Source: Candidatus Acetatifactor stercoripullorum
Lineage (GTDB): Bacteria; Bacillota; Clostridia; Lachnospirales; Lachnospiraceae
Direction: 5' to 3'
NCBI GenBank assembly: GCA_019114005.1
Contig: DXGH01000025.1
Coordinates: forward strand, 1-62,041
Length of the DNA: 62,041 bases
Positions 34,145 to 48,094 of the stretch are shown one piece after another. The notes under the pieces were generated by a model that saw only the letters and a program-made list of their open reading frames with translations, was not told the DNA's origin and ran no database searches. The position numbers and the translations under genes are program-made. Within the stretch, counting starts at the first letter, position 1; the number at the start of each line of letters is the position of its first letter.

Positions 34145-34292
34145 TACGGCCAAAAAATTTAAGAGGTATAAGCTTATTTATTAAAATAAAAAAATGAAAT
34201 ATTAATAGACGAATATTTGATAATATATTATAATAAATATAGAACATTTGCTATACTATTTTTTAATACTAATTTTGAAATAAGGGGATAAG

Positions 34293-35294
34293 ATGAAGAA
34301 AAATTTATTTTTGACACTATTTTTCTTTCTTTTTTTTCTTTGCTCATGCGGTACTGAAAAGGAGGAAATGCAGACCCAGGCAGAACTCAATCTGGAGGAC
34401 GTCTCCCTTTTATCCTTTGAAGAAACAGAAAATCTTACAGAGGCTTTGCTGATTCAAACAGGAACCTTTCCCGCTGCAGATATGATTCAGGGTAGTTTCT
34501 GCGTTTACGAAAGCAGGGTATATTATGAAGTAAACTATTATGATATGCTCATAGACCAGACGGGACAGATTGGAAATATTCCCTTTGAAGAAAATTATAA
34601 TACTCAGATCAGAGTCTATGATACAAAGACGGATTCTGATGAGCTTGTTTACCAATACCATGAGGATGGTTGTGTGGATATTTCAGATATAATATTTGAC
34701 GGAACCTATTTAATCTGGGAAGAGGTCAAAGATGACAGAACTGTTTATATGCTGGATCCTGCTGCGCAGACACAGCCAAAAAAGCTTGATTTAGAGTCTC
34801 AAGCTGTAAATCCCTTTACCTTATGCGGCAATTATGATATTTCATTAGAAAAGGGTGACGGTACCTCCTCCATCACCATACAAAACATAGATAACCATGA
34901 AAAAAGAACTCTTTCTGTGAAAGGCGCCGTGCACAGGCCTGTTGCCAATGAATATCTCTGCATTTGGACAGAAGAATCGGGAGATGCTGATATTTTGTAT
35001 GTATATGATTTTAATGAGGGAAAACTCTCTCAAATAGAATTTTCCCCCGGCCGTCTCTTTTCTTACGCTCTTCTGGATCATTATATAATTGCAAACCAAA
35101 GAAGAGAATCCTCTTACGGAAAGGAAGGAATCTATTGCTTTGATCTGGAAGGAATGACCTATGGACAATTATTTTCCTCTGAGGATGATGCGTATACCTT
35201 TCTTTTTACATTCCAGGGAGTTGATCATTCTGTATATTTTGAATTTGCAGATCAGACGGACAAAAATAAAATTGTCATCCTTAACGTAAAATAA
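34293..35294 (+). CDS. lipoprotein of unknown function
   Basis: 333 residues with a lipoprotein signal: a charged start, a Phe-rich hydrophobic core and lipobox LCSC at about residues 16-19, so it should be anchored outside the membrane. The rest shows repeated strand patterns spaced 40-60 residues apart (YLIWEEVKDDRTVYMLDP, YLCIWTEESGDADILYVYD, YYFDLEGM-like segments) as in TolB/beta-propeller proteins. Ribosome site AAGGGG is seven bases before the ATG. It stands alone, preceded by a very AT-rich stretch and convergent with the YbaK gene. Confidence 0.7.
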   Translation: MKKNLFLTLFFFLFFLCSCGTEKEEMQTQAELNLEDVSLLSFEETENLTEALLIQTGTFPAADMIQGSFCVYESRVYYEVNYYDMLIDQTGQIGNIPFEENYNTQIRVYDTKTDSDELVYQYHEDGCVDISDIIFDGTYLIWEEVKDDRTVYMLDPAAQTQPKKLDLESQAVNPFTLCGNYDISLEKGDGTSSITIQNIDNHEKRTLSVKGAVHRPVANEYLCIWTEESGDADILYVYDFNEGKLSQIEFSPGRLFSYALLDHYIIANQRRESSYGKEGIYCFDLEGMTYGQLFSSEDDAYTFLFTFQGVDHSVYFEFADQTDKNKIVILNVK

Positions 35295-35297
35295 ATA

Positions 35298-35768
35298 TTA
35301 CACAACAACGCACACATCCACCCATTCCGCGCCGGGACAGGATTTCTCCAGCTCCTCTATGGTAAGCCTGACGCAGCTGCTTGGGCTTCCCGCCGCAGGA
35401 AGAGCCATGGGATAACGCTTTAGAGATTCATCCAGATAGACCTTTACCTTGCCCTCCGGATTGGCGTAGGGGCAGACGCCCCCTATGCCATGTCCCGTAT
35501 ATTCCATTACCTCATCAGGAGTCAGCATTTTTGCCTTGGTTCCGAATTTTGCCTTATACTTATGATTGTCAACCTTGGTGTCCCCGCTGGTGACGATCAA
35601 AATTCCATGATCCTGCATCTTAAAGGAAAGGGTCTTTGCAATCATGGCGGGGATAACGCCGGCAGCCTTCGCTGCCAGCTCCACCGTTGCGCTGGACTGG
35701 GTAAATTCCTCTACCTTTCCATCCAGATCAAACTGCTTTAAATAATTTCTGACTGCATCTACAGACAT
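35298..35768 (-). CDS. YbaK/ProX-type aminoacyl-tRNA deacylase
   Basis: 156 residues forming one YbaK/EbsC domain. These enzymes remove mischarged amino acids (Cys, Ala) from tRNA-Pro or related tRNAs. The conserved Lys pattern IAKTLSFK, the TSGDTKVDNHKYK stretch and the loop EYTGHGIGGVCPYANP are clear. It begins one base after the stop of gyrA-strand neighbours (gyrA starts upstream of it on the same strand and ends at 35769), so co-transcription after gyrA is likely. Confidence 0.85.
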   Translation of the reverse strand: MSVDAVRNYLKQFDLDGKVEEFTQSSATVELAAKAAGVIPAMIAKTLSFKMQDHGILIVTSGDTKVDNHKYKAKFGTKAKMLTPDEVMEYTGHGIGGVCPYANPEGKVKVYLDESLKRYPMALPAAGSPSSCVRLTIEELEKSCPGAEWVDVCVVV

Positions 35769-38375
35769 TTATTCTTCCTCTTCTTCCCTGGGCATATTGA
35801 TTTCCTTTTCTTCGTCGTCCAAAACATCGTTATATGCCGCATTATTTACCTTTTCAGAAATCTCCTCAAGAGCGTCATCCACATTGTCAAATTCCTGATC
35901 CCCGTTGGAAACCTTCTCCCGCACCTTGGCAATCTGGGCCACCTTGACACCCTCATCCAGATGAATCATTTTCACCCCTGAGGTGATTCTTCCCATGGTG
36001 GAAATATCCTGCATCCGAAGCTGGATAATGATGCCTTCCGTGGTGATCATCATAATTTCATTGTCGTCATTGACCGCCTTGACGCCCACCACATCTCCGG
36101 TTTTCTCGGTGATCTTATAGCATTTAACACCCTTTCCGCCTCTCTTCTGCACAGTGAATTCATCAAGATAGGTTCTCTTTCCCATGCCGTTTTCCGATAC
36201 GATCAAAAGAGAGTCTCCCTGAGTCTGCAGCTGCATTCCTACAACTTCATCCCCGTCGGACAAATTCATGCCAATCACACCCATGGAGGTTCTTCCCGTA
36301 GGGCGCACATCTGTCTCTTGGAAGCGGATACACATTCCCTGTCTGGTCACAAGAAGAATTTCACTGGTGCTGTCCGTGGTTTTTACCTCTATCAGCTCAT
36401 CGTCATCCTTTAAGTGAATGGCTGCAAGGCCGTTTTTCCTCACATTGGAAAATTCCATCAGGGAGGTTTTCTTTACGATTCCCTTTTTGGTCACCATAAA
36501 CAGATTTTTCTGGCCGTCGTATTCCCGGATGGGTATCATAGCCGTTATCTTCTCCCCGGGAGAAAGCTGCAAAAGATTTATAATGGCAGTCCCTCTGGCA
36601 GTCCGTCCCGCTTCCGGAATTTCATAGGCCTTCAATCGATACACTCTTCCTAAACTGGTAAAGAAATGCAGATAATGATGGGTTGTGGTCATGAGAAGAT
36701 CCTCTATGTAATCATCCTCTATGGTCTGCATTCCCTTGATTCCCTTGCCGCCTCTGTTCTGGGCCTTAAAATTATCCACAGTCATACGCTTGATATATCC
36801 AAGACTCGTCATGGCGATTACAGTATTATCTCTGGGAATCAAATCCTCCATGGAAATATCAAATTCATCATATCCGATTTTGCTTCTTCTTTCATCGCCG
36901 TATTTTTCGCTGATCATCAGCATTTCTTCTTTGATTACTTTTAAAAGAAGCTTTTCATCCGCAAGAATTGCCTTCAATTCTCCAATCTTAATCTGCAGCT
37001 CCCTGTGCTCGTTTTCAAGCTTTTCTCTTTCCAGACCTGTGAGGGCGCGGAGCCGCATGTCTACAATGGCCTGAGCCTGGGCGTCCGAAAGTTCAAAGCG
37101 CTCCATCAGCCTTTCCTTTGCTATCTGGGCATTCTGGCTGCTTCGAATAATAGAAATCACTTCATCAATAAAATCCAGAGCCTTTAAGAGTCCCTGCAGA
37201 ATATGATCCCTTTCCTCAGCCTTGTTGAGATCATATTTTGTCCTTCTGGTGACAACCTCCTCCTGATGCTTCAGATAATAAGTAAGCATATCCAGAAGGT
37301 TCATTACCTTAGGCTCGTTGTTCACCAGAGCCAGCATAATCACACCAAAGGTGTCCTGAAGCTGTGTATGCTTAAAGAGCTGATTCAGCACCACATTGGC
37401 GTTGGCGTCTCTTCTCAGCTCGATCACCACGCGCACGCCCTCTCTGTTGGACTCATCCCGGATATCCACAATGCCGTCGATCTTTTTCAGCTTTACAAGC
37501 TCCGCAATCTTGATAATCAGATTTGCCTTATTTACCATATAGGGAAGCTCTGTGGCAACAATCTGGCTTTTCCCATTGGGAAGAGTTTCAATATCCGTCA
37601 CCGCCCGGACCCTGATTTTTCCGCGGCCGGTTCTGTAGGCCTCCTCACAGCCTCTGGTTCCCAGAATCAGTCCGCCCGTGGGAAAATCAGGAGCCTTTAT
37701 AATGGGAAGTATTTCTTCGATGGTAGTGGCTCTTCCTTCATTTACTTTGTTATCTATAATTTTTACAACAGCGCTCACCACCTCACGCAGATTATGAGGC
37801 GGAATATTTGTGGCCATTCCCACCGCAATGCCGGTGGTGCCGTTTACCAAAAGATTTGGATAACGGCTGGGAAGCACTGCAGGCTCTTTTTCCGTATCGT
37901 CAAAGTTAGGAATAAAATCCACAGTATCCTTATTGATATCAGCCAAAAGCTCCATGGAAATTTTAGAAAGCCTTGCCTCCGTATAACGCATGGCTGCCGC
38001 GCCGTCTCCGTCCATGGAACCGAAATTGCCGTGTCCGTCCACAAGAGGATATCTGGTCGACCACTCCTGAGCCATATTTACCAAGGCACCATATATGGAG
38101 CTGTCTCCGTGAGGATGGTATTTACCCATGGTATCACCCACAATACGGGCGCTTTTTCGGTGAGGCTTATCAGGGCCGTTGTTCAATTCTATCATGGAAT
38201 ACAGAACTCTTCGCTGCACAGGCTTCAAACCGTCCCGTACATCGGGAAGAGCTCTGGAAGCGATTACGCTCATGGCGTAATCGATATAAAAGGTTTCCAT
38301 GCGCTCCTTCAAATCCACTTCGTGGATTTTATCCACCTCAGACTCCGGATTCTTGTCAAAAATATCGTCGTTCAT
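35769..38375 (-). CDS. gyrA: DNA gyrase subunit A
   Basis: 868 residues. The breakage-reunion domain has the catalytic Tyr in [10 protein letters not shown] and a quinolone-region [16 protein letters not shown]; Ser is kept at the E. coli 83 position and Gly stands at position 87. The C-terminal beta-pinwheel has the GyrA-box QKRGGKGVK and five similar repeats (for example [10 protein letters not shown]). The last 40 residues are very acidic, ending PREEEEE. Located next to gyrB as in most Firmicutes. Confidence 0.97.
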   Translation of the reverse strand: MNDDIFDKNPESEVDKIHEVDLKERMETFYIDYAMSVIASRALPDVRDGLKPVQRRVLYSMIELNNGPDKPHRKSARIVGDTMGKYHPHGDSSIYGALVNMAQEWSTRYPLVDGHGNFGSMDGDGAAAMRYTEARLSKISMELLADINKDTVDFIPNFDDTEKEPAVLPSRYPNLLVNGTTGIAVGMATNIPPHNLREVVSAVVKIIDNKVNEGRATTIEEILPIIKAPDFPTGGLILGTRGCEEAYRTGRGKIRVRAVTDIETLPNGKSQIVATELPYMVNKANLIIKIAELVKLKKIDGIVDIRDESNREGVRVVIELRRDANANVVLNQLFKHTQLQDTFGVIMLALVNNEPKVMNLLDMLTYYLKHQEEVVTRRTKYDLNKAEERDHILQGLLKALDFIDEVISIIRSSQNAQIAKERLMERFELSDAQAQAIVDMRLRALTGLEREKLENEHRELQIKIGELKAILADEKLLLKVIKEEMLMISEKYGDERRSKIGYDEFDISMEDLIPRDNTVIAMTSLGYIKRMTVDNFKAQNRGGKGIKGMQTIEDDYIEDLLMTTTHHYLHFFTSLGRVYRLKAYEIPEAGRTARGTAIINLLQLSPGEKITAMIPIREYDGQKNLFMVTKKGIVKKTSLMEFSNVRKNGLAAIHLKDDDELIEVKTTDSTSEILLVTRQGMCIRFQETDVRPTGRTSMGVIGMNLSDGDEVVGMQLQTQGDSLLIVSENGMGKRTYLDEFTVQKRGGKGVKCYKITEKTGDVVGVKAVNDDNEIMMITTEGIIIQLRMQDISTMGRITSGVKMIHLDEGVKVAQIAKVREKVSNGDQEFDNVDDALEEISEKVNNAAYNDVLDDEEKEINMPREEEEE

Positions 38376-38405
38376 ACTTCCTCTTTCTCGCCTTTCGGCA
38401 AACTA

Positions 38406-41608
<3,203 letters not shown>

Positions 41609-41622
41609 ATTTTACCCGATTT

Positions 41623-41844
41623 CTACTTTTCAATTTTGATGAGCTTCCCATCATATTCGGCTGTGTCGCCTTCAAAGAGCTTTCTTCCTCTTCTCGTCTC
41701 CACCTGGCCGTTTACCTTCACAAGACCCTCCTGAATTTTAAACTTGGCGTCCACGCCTGACTCCGCAAAGCCGGAAGCCTTTAATGCCTGTCCCAGCTTG
41801 ATAAAATCGTCCCTCAAATGAATGATTTCCATATTTTCCCTCAT
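41623..41844 (-). CDS. rlbA: S4-domain RNA-binding protein (YaaA/RlbA)
   Basis: 73 residues forming a single S4 fold: IKLGQALKASGFAESGVDAK and VKVNGQVETRRGRKL. Found between dnaN and recF in most Firmicutes, with a role in ribosome assembly or RNA binding that is only partly known. An upstream ATG pair at 41844 and 41832 (MREN-M) leaves the exact start open. Confidence 0.88.
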   Translation of the reverse strand: MRENMEIIHLRDDFIKLGQALKASGFAESGVDAKFKIQEGLVKVNGQVETRRGRKLFEGDTAEYDGKLIKIEK

Positions 41845-41895
41845 TTAAACCTGTTATGATTTATTTTTATCTGCTTTACTACAGTGTAGTAAAGT

Positions 41896-43005
41896 TTACT
41901 GTACTGTGGTAAAGTTGACCGGCAGTATCAGATAAATATAGCTTTCTTCCTGATTCTTGATAAAGCAGGGAGCCTTGGGATTCACCATATAAAGCTCTAC
42001 CTCCTCATCATCTATCACTCGCAGCGCATCAATCAAAAACTTGGGATTGAATCCAATCATCAAATCCTTTCCCTGTTTTTCAATATCAATATCCTCATTC
42101 ATGCTTCCCAAAACAGAATTGATCTTAAGCTCCATGGTTTCGTCAGTGATATGAATGATAATGGGCTTTTTATCTCCCTCTTTTACCAAAAGCGTAGCTC
42201 TGTCGATACAGTTTAAAAGCTCCTTTTTATTGATTTTAACCTTGGTCTCATAATCGCTGGAAAGCATCTGGTCAATGGGGAAATACTCTCCCTCCAAAAG
42301 TCTTGAAACCACCGTGGTGGAATCAAACTCAAAGACAATATGCTTTTCAGTAAAGGAAATCAGTACGTCGCTCTGGGCGTCGCCAGGCAGAATTTTACTT
42401 ACCTCGCTTAAGGTTTTTCCCGGAACCACCACCTTTTTCGGCTGATAATGGTCTCTGAGCTTAATTTTTCTGATAGAAATCCGATGGCCGTCCAAAGAAA
42501 CCACTCGAAGCTCGTCCCCTTTTATGTCAAACAGCTCTCCTGTCATCAGCTTATTGTTCTCATTGTCGGAAATGGAAAATATAGTCTGCCGCACCACTTC
42601 CTTTAAGGTGAATTGGCTGATAACCAGACTTTCCTCCTTTTCCACCGCAGGAAGATAGGAAAAGTCCTCCCCCGATTTTCCGATAATGTTAAATTTTGCT
42701 TTTTCGCAGGTAATGGTAGTTTTGAAGGAAGCGTCCGTCTCAATGGTAATATCATTGTCCGGAAGCTTTCTTACAATTTCCAGAAAAATTTTTGCATCCA
42801 GCGCAATGATGCCTTTCTCCACAATCTGGCCTTCTATCACAGTCTCTATGCCAAGCTCCATATCATTTGCCGTAAGCTTGATTTCCCCCAGAGACGCATC
42901 TATTAAAATACATTCCAAAATAGACATGGTTGTTTTATTAGGGACTGCCTTGGATACAATCTGTACACCATTTAAAAGATTGGATTTGGAACAAATTAAT
43001 TTCAT
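41896..43005 (-). CDS. dnaN: DNA polymerase III beta subunit (sliding clamp)
   Basis: 369 residues with three repeated clamp domains, a start of MKLICSKSNLLNGVQIVSKA and the C-terminal cleft sequence YLILPVNF. ATG at 43005 has GAGGA six bases upstream; an upstream ATG four codons earlier has none. Follows dnaA after a 262-base gap that contains DnaA-box-like sequences. Confidence 0.97.
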   Translation of the reverse strand: MKLICSKSNLLNGVQIVSKAVPNKTTMSILECILIDASLGEIKLTANDMELGIETVIEGQIVEKGIIALDAKIFLEIVRKLPDNDITIETDASFKTTITCEKAKFNIIGKSGEDFSYLPAVEKEESLVISQFTLKEVVRQTIFSISDNENNKLMTGELFDIKGDELRVVSLDGHRISIRKIKLRDHYQPKKVVVPGKTLSEVSKILPGDAQSDVLISFTEKHIVFEFDSTTVVSRLLEGEYFPIDQMLSSDYETKVKINKKELLNCIDRATLLVKEGDKKPIIIHITDETMELKINSVLGSMNEDIDIEKQGKDLMIGFNPKFLIDALRVIDDEEVELYMVNPKAPCFIKNQEESYIYLILPVNFTTVQ

Positions 43006-43267
43006 GCTTTTCCTCATTTCTGTAAATATAATATAAAAAAGAAATTCTTCATCTTCTTCTTAACAGCTGTTGATAAGTGCATAACTGCTTTTATTATACT
43101 ATTATTCGGCTTAAAATGGAATGGATAAGTGGTGAATTCTTTCAGAATAACTTTTGGATAACCAGCCAGTTATTCACATTCATTTTTAACTGCCGTTTTT
43201 CGCGGGAAAAATTATCAACATCCATTCCACTTCCTTCAACAGACAAACCACACCATCCTGTGGAAAA
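43006..43267. other. dnaA-dnaN gap with DnaA-box variants, second part of a bipartite oriC
   Basis: DnaA-box-like nonamers are TGTTGATAA (43068-43076), TTATTCACA (43170-43178) and TTATCAACA (43212-43220), with GGATAA cores at 43121 and 43155. The gap is AT-rich. In Bacillus the unwinding site lies in this same place. No gene is visible. Confidence 0.5.
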
Positions 43268-44632
<1,365 letters not shown>

Positions 44633-44689
44633 TTTGCCTGTCCTTCCATAAAAAAGTACATAAAAAAAGCATTGTGATCATGTCTTTTC

Positions 44690-44718
44690 ATTGTAATATA
44701 GATTGTGGAATATTTCAA
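44690..44718 (-). promoter_or_regulatory. dnaA promoter
   Basis: TTGAAA (44718-44713), 17 bases, TACAAT (44695-44690) toward dnaA. DnaA boxes lie a few tens of bases upstream, so autoregulation is likely. Confidence 0.6.
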
Positions 44719-44739
44719 ATGCAAGTTATAAACAGAGGT

Positions 44740-45060
44740 TCCGATAAAGTTATCCACAGTTTGTTGATAAGTATGTTTATAAATAGGAAAATCAACAAGG
44801 CTTGTGGATAGTTTATGAGATATGTGGATAAATAAGATTTCATTTATAAAAAGAGAAAAATCCCCTGTTTTCGGGAATTTATTTTCATTTGATCACATCT
44901 TTTACACAGCTTTTGCAGAATAAAATGAAAATTATCCACAAATAATCAACAGGCTGTGTATAACTTCAGGTGAATAAAATTATGTGTATATCTATGTGGA
45001 TAATGTGAAAAAAAATTTTTTTTGCCTGGATGGAACCCTCCTATTTGCTGATTTTTCTTG
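44740..45060. other. replication origin oriC, DnaA-box cluster
   Basis: Between the divergent dnaA and rpmH. Perfect TTATCCACA boxes are at 44750-44758 and 44932-44940 on the plus strand and at 44823-44831 and 44995-45003 on the minus strand. A one-mismatch box is at 44803-44811 (minus) and a TGTGTATAA variant at 44955-44963. A run of A then T bases follows at 45008-45022. Region GC is very low. Confidence 0.92.
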
Positions 45061-45078
45061 ATTTTTCAGTATTTTCCC

Positions 45079-45107
45079 TTGACATAGACTTGATTTTTTT
45101 ATACAAT
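45079..45107 (+). promoter_or_regulatory. promoter of rpmH-rnpA
   Basis: TTGACA (45079-45084), 17 bases, TACAAT (45102-45107); transcript start near 45114, about 100 bases before rpmH. Confidence 0.75.
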
Positions 45108-45211
45108 CAATATGCTATTTTCCTGACGGCAGGCATGAAAAGAGATGCCTGTTACTGAAAAAATTGAGTTTACCTTTTTAGATAAGGTGTAAGAGAAGGA
45201 GGTGCCTTTCC

Positions 45212-45346
45212 ATGAAGATGACATATCAGCCGAAGAAGCGTTCCCGTTCTAAGGTACACGGTTTCAGAGCCAGAATGAGTACTCCTGGCGGAAGAAGAGT
45301 TTTAGCAGCAAGACGCGCAAAAGGAAGAAAGAAATTATCCGCATAG
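45212..45346 (+). CDS. rpmH: 50S ribosomal protein L34
   Basis: 44 residues starting [19 protein letters not shown] and ending AKGRKKLSA, the full L34 pattern (TYQPxxRxRxKxHGFRxRM). AAGGAGGTG lies eight bases before the ATG. First gene rightward of the origin. Confidence 0.98.
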   Translation: MKMTYQPKKRSRSKVHGFRARMSTPGGRRVLAARRAKGRKKLSA

Positions 45347-45370
45347 GTCACAGAAATGTGGCCTTTTTTT
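45346..45370 (+). terminator. terminator or attenuator between rpmH and rnpA
   Basis: GGTCACA and TGTGGCC pair (one G-U) around GAAA, followed by TTTTTTT. It begins in the rpmH stop codon and probably lowers rnpA relative to rpmH. Confidence 0.75.
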
Positions 45371-45398
45371 CTCTTCATTGAGAAAACAGGAGTATATC

Positions 45399-45761
45399 AT
45401 GAAATTCTCTGAGTCTTTGAAAAAGAACCACCAGTTCCAATTCGTTTATAAAAACGGCAGATCATATGCCAATAAATATTTGATTATGTATGTAAAGGAA
45501 AATGGCTTTTCGAAAAACAGAGTTGGAATCAGTGTGAGCAAGAAGGTTGGAAACAGTGTTGTAAGACATCGTGTTACAAGACTGGTAAGAGAAAGCTACC
45601 GATTACATGAAAGTATATTCAATAGTGGTTTGGATATTGTAATCATCGCAAGAAAAAGTGCCGCTTCCGCAGGATATGAAGAGGTGGAAAGTGCGCTGCT
45701 GCATCTTGGAAAACTGCATCAAATTATAAAAGTTTATTTTTATTTTGATGAGAGAGTTTGA
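45399..45761 (+). CDS. rnpA: ribonuclease P protein component
   Basis: 120 residues, the usual length. The RNR core reads [26 protein letters not shown], which binds the P RNA and pre-tRNA leader. ATG at 45399 with AGGAG seven bases before it is preferred over an upstream TTG-type start. Matures tRNA 5' ends. Confidence 0.95.
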   Translation: MKFSESLKKNHQFQFVYKNGRSYANKYLIMYVKENGFSKNRVGISVSKKVGNSVVRHRVTRLVRESYRLHESIFNSGLDIVIIARKSAASAGYEEVESALLHLGKLHQIIKVYFYFDERV

Positions 45762-45769
45762 TAAAGAAT

Positions 45770-45979
45770 ATGAAAAAACTATTGATTGCAGGCATCAGAT
45801 TTTATCAAAGATATATATCGCCTTTAAAAAGCACAAAGTGTCCTTATGTTCCCACCTGTTCTCAGTATGGGCTGGAAGCCATTCAAAAATACGGCGCTTT
45901 CAAGGGAACGCTGTTAGCTGTGTGGAGGATTTTAAGATGTAATCCCTTTTCAAAGGGCGGTTATGACCCTGTGCCTTAA
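45770..45979 (+). CDS. yidD: membrane protein insertion efficiency factor YidD
   Basis: 69 residues: [20 protein letters not shown], then [20 protein letters not shown] and [13 protein letters not shown], all family hallmarks including the Cys motif. An alternative TTG start at 45758 would overlap rnpA by four bases; the ribosome site is weak for either, which suggests coupling to rnpA. Helps YidC insert membrane proteins. Confidence 0.92.
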   Translation: MKKLLIAGIRFYQRYISPLKSTKCPYVPTCSQYGLEAIQKYGAFKGTLLAVWRILRCNPFSKGGYDPVP

Positions 45980-46006
45980 TCTGGTCCGGCAATGCTAGGA
46001 GGATAA

Positions 46007-47353
46007 ATGAACATATTTTTCTTAACCCAGAACACCACTCCCATTATAGGTCAGGTGGCGTGGGTGCTTGGTAAAATCATGGAGGCAATTTTTACGGTCA
46101 TTGATTTTATCGGGATTCCCAACATTGGTTTAGCCATCATTTTGTTTACCATTGTAGTAAACCTTTTGATGATGCCCCTCACAATTAAGCAGCAGAAATT
46201 TTCCAAGCTTTCTGCAAAGATGAATCCTGAAATACAGGCGATTCAGGCGAAGTATAAAAATAAGAAGGATAATGAGTCTACCATGGCTCAGAATCAGGAA
46301 ATTCAGGCGGTGTATGCAAAGTATGGCGTTTCTCCTACCGGAAGCTGTCTGTATCTTTTGATTCAGATGCCTATCTTGTTTGCATTATACCGAGTGATCT
46401 ATGCAATTCCTGCCTATGTTACGAAGATAGGAGATACCTTTCGTGTGCTTGCGGATAAGATCATATCTGTGGATAACGGCAGCTTTCTCCAGAATTCCGG
46501 AGTGGAGAGCATTGCAAGCACGGTATCCATGTATGGGACAAACATGACGGACGGCAATCTGCAGAACGGCATTATAGACGTTCTCAATAAGCTTTCCTCC
46601 TCGGATATGTCTATTATTTCTGATCATTATGGACTGGCTTCCCTGACCTATGAGGGAGAGCTTATATTAAGCAATGAGACCACAAGAGGACTGCTGGATA
46701 CCTATAACAATTTTCTTGGCCTGAATATAGGAGATTCCCCCTGGCATTTGATTACGGAGGCATTTGCAAACGGAGCCTGGCTGGTGGTGATCGGAGCTCT
46801 GGCAATTCCTGTTCTTTCCGCCGTAACACAGTGGGTGAACGTAAAGCTGATGCCACAGCAGACTTCTTCAGACAACAAAAATGATCAGGCTTCCACTATG
46901 GCTTCCTCTATGAAAACCATGAATATGATTATGCCGATTATGTCTGCCTGGTTCTGCTTTACCCTTCCCTCCGGTATGGGACTTTACTGGGTGGCCGGAA
47001 GCGTGGTCAGAAGCATTCAGCAGGTAATTATCAACAGGCATATCGATAAGATGGATTTTGATGAAATCATTCAGAAAAATTCTGCAAAGAGTGCGAAAAA
47101 GCTGGAGAAGATGAAGGAAAACCAGGAAAAGCTCAATGCCTATGCCAATATGAATACCAGAAACATTCAAAAGAAGGCAAATATTTCTTCCGGAATGACA
47201 GAAGAGGAAAAGGAAGAGGCCATGAGGAAGGCCACAGAGTATTATAACAGCGGCGCAGCAAAGCCGGGAAGCATGATGGCCAAGGCAAACATGGTGAGAC
47301 AGTACAACGAGAAGAATAACAAAAGCAGCAAGGAAAATACGGACAAAAAATAA
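46007..47353 (+). CDS. yidC: membrane protein insertase YidC/OxaA
   Basis: 448 residues. Helices lie near residues 35-60, 100-125, 255-275 and 310-340; the conserved core includes IGLAIILFTIVVNLLMMPLT, LLIQMPILFALYRVIYAIP and FCFTLPSGMGLYWVAGS. A loop of about 110 residues after the second helix pair is longer than in Bacillus. The C-terminal 100 residues are charged and Lys-rich, consistent with ribosome binding. AGGAGG lies six bases before the ATG. Confidence 0.94.
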   Translation: MNIFFLTQNTTPIIGQVAWVLGKIMEAIFTVIDFIGIPNIGLAIILFTIVVNLLMMPLTIKQQKFSKLSAKMNPEIQAIQAKYKNKKDNESTMAQNQEIQAVYAKYGVSPTGSCLYLLIQMPILFALYRVIYAIPAYVTKIGDTFRVLADKIISVDNGSFLQNSGVESIASTVSMYGTNMTDGNLQNGIIDVLNKLSSSDMSIISDHYGLASLTYEGELILSNETTRGLLDTYNNFLGLNIGDSPWHLITEAFANGAWLVVIGALAIPVLSAVTQWVNVKLMPQQTSSDNKNDQASTMASSMKTMNMIMPIMSAWFCFTLPSGMGLYWVAGSVVRSIQQVIINRHIDKMDFDEIIQKNSAKSAKKLEKMKENQEKLNAYANMNTRNIQKKANISSGMTEEEKEEAMRKATEYYNSGAAKPGSMMAKANMVRQYNEKNNKSSKENTDKK

Positions 47354-47369
47354 TGGGAGGGTTTCGTAT

Positions 47370-48005
47370 ATGGAATATATTGAAGTATCTGCCAAAACAG
47401 TAAGTGACGCAATCACAGAGGCTTGTCAGAGACTTGAGGTTACCAGTGATAAGCTTGATTATCAGGTTGTGGATGAGGGATCAAGCGGATTTTTGGGAAT
47501 CGGCTCCAGACCTGCTGTGATCAGGGCCGCAGCAAAGTGTTCCGTTACGGATAACGCTAAAAATTTTCTGAATCAGGTTTTCGATGCCATGAATATGACG
47601 GTTGCTGTTCAGATTGAATATGATGAAGAAAATCATTTTATGAATATTGATTTAAGCGGAGATGAGATGGGGGTCTTAATTGGAAAAAGAGGACAGACTC
47701 TGGATTCTCTGCAGTATCTGGTGTCCCTTGTGGTCAATAAGGATGCGGAAAGCTATATTAAGGTAAAGGTAGACACAGAAAATTACAGGCAGAGAAGAAA
47801 GGAAACCTTGGAAAACCTTGCAAAGAATATTGCATATAAGGTAAAGAGGACAAAGAGGCCTGTTTCGCTGGAGCCTATGAATCCTTACGAGAGACGTGTC
47901 ATTCATTCGGCTCTGCAGAATGATAAATATGTGACCACCCACAGCGAAGGGGAGGAGCCCTTTAGAAGAGTGGTTGTCACATTAAAAAGAAAAGAGAATT
48001 TATAA
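47370..48005 (+). CDS. jag: RNA-binding protein Jag/KhpB
   Basis: 211 residues: Jag_N domain (about 1-50, MEYIEVSAKTVSDAITEA), KH-type domain (GVLIGKRGQTLDSLQYLV) and R3H domain (MNPYERRVIHSALQNDKYVTTHSEGEE region) in order. Partner of YidC operons in Firmicutes and a regulator of cell elongation and sporulation in some. GGGAGG lies ten bases before the ATG. Confidence 0.94.
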   Translation: MEYIEVSAKTVSDAITEACQRLEVTSDKLDYQVVDEGSSGFLGIGSRPAVIRAAAKCSVTDNAKNFLNQVFDAMNMTVAVQIEYDEENHFMNIDLSGDEMGVLIGKRGQTLDSLQYLVSLVVNKDAESYIKVKVDTENYRQRRKETLENLAKNIAYKVKRTKRPVSLEPMNPYERRVIHSALQNDKYVTTHSEGEEPFRRVVVTLKRKENL

Positions 48006-48013
48006 GAAAAAAG

Positions 48014-48050
48014 ACCGGATATATGACAGGATTCGTATATCCGGTTTTTT
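48014..48050 (+). terminator. intrinsic terminator between jag and mnmE
   Basis: ACCGGATATA and TATATCCGGT form a perfect ten-pair stem with a 12-base loop, followed by TTTTT. Nine bases after the jag stop. Confidence 0.85.
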
Positions 48051-48094
48051 CAGAAGGCTTTCGGGATATTTTTGATTTTGAAAGGGATATCATA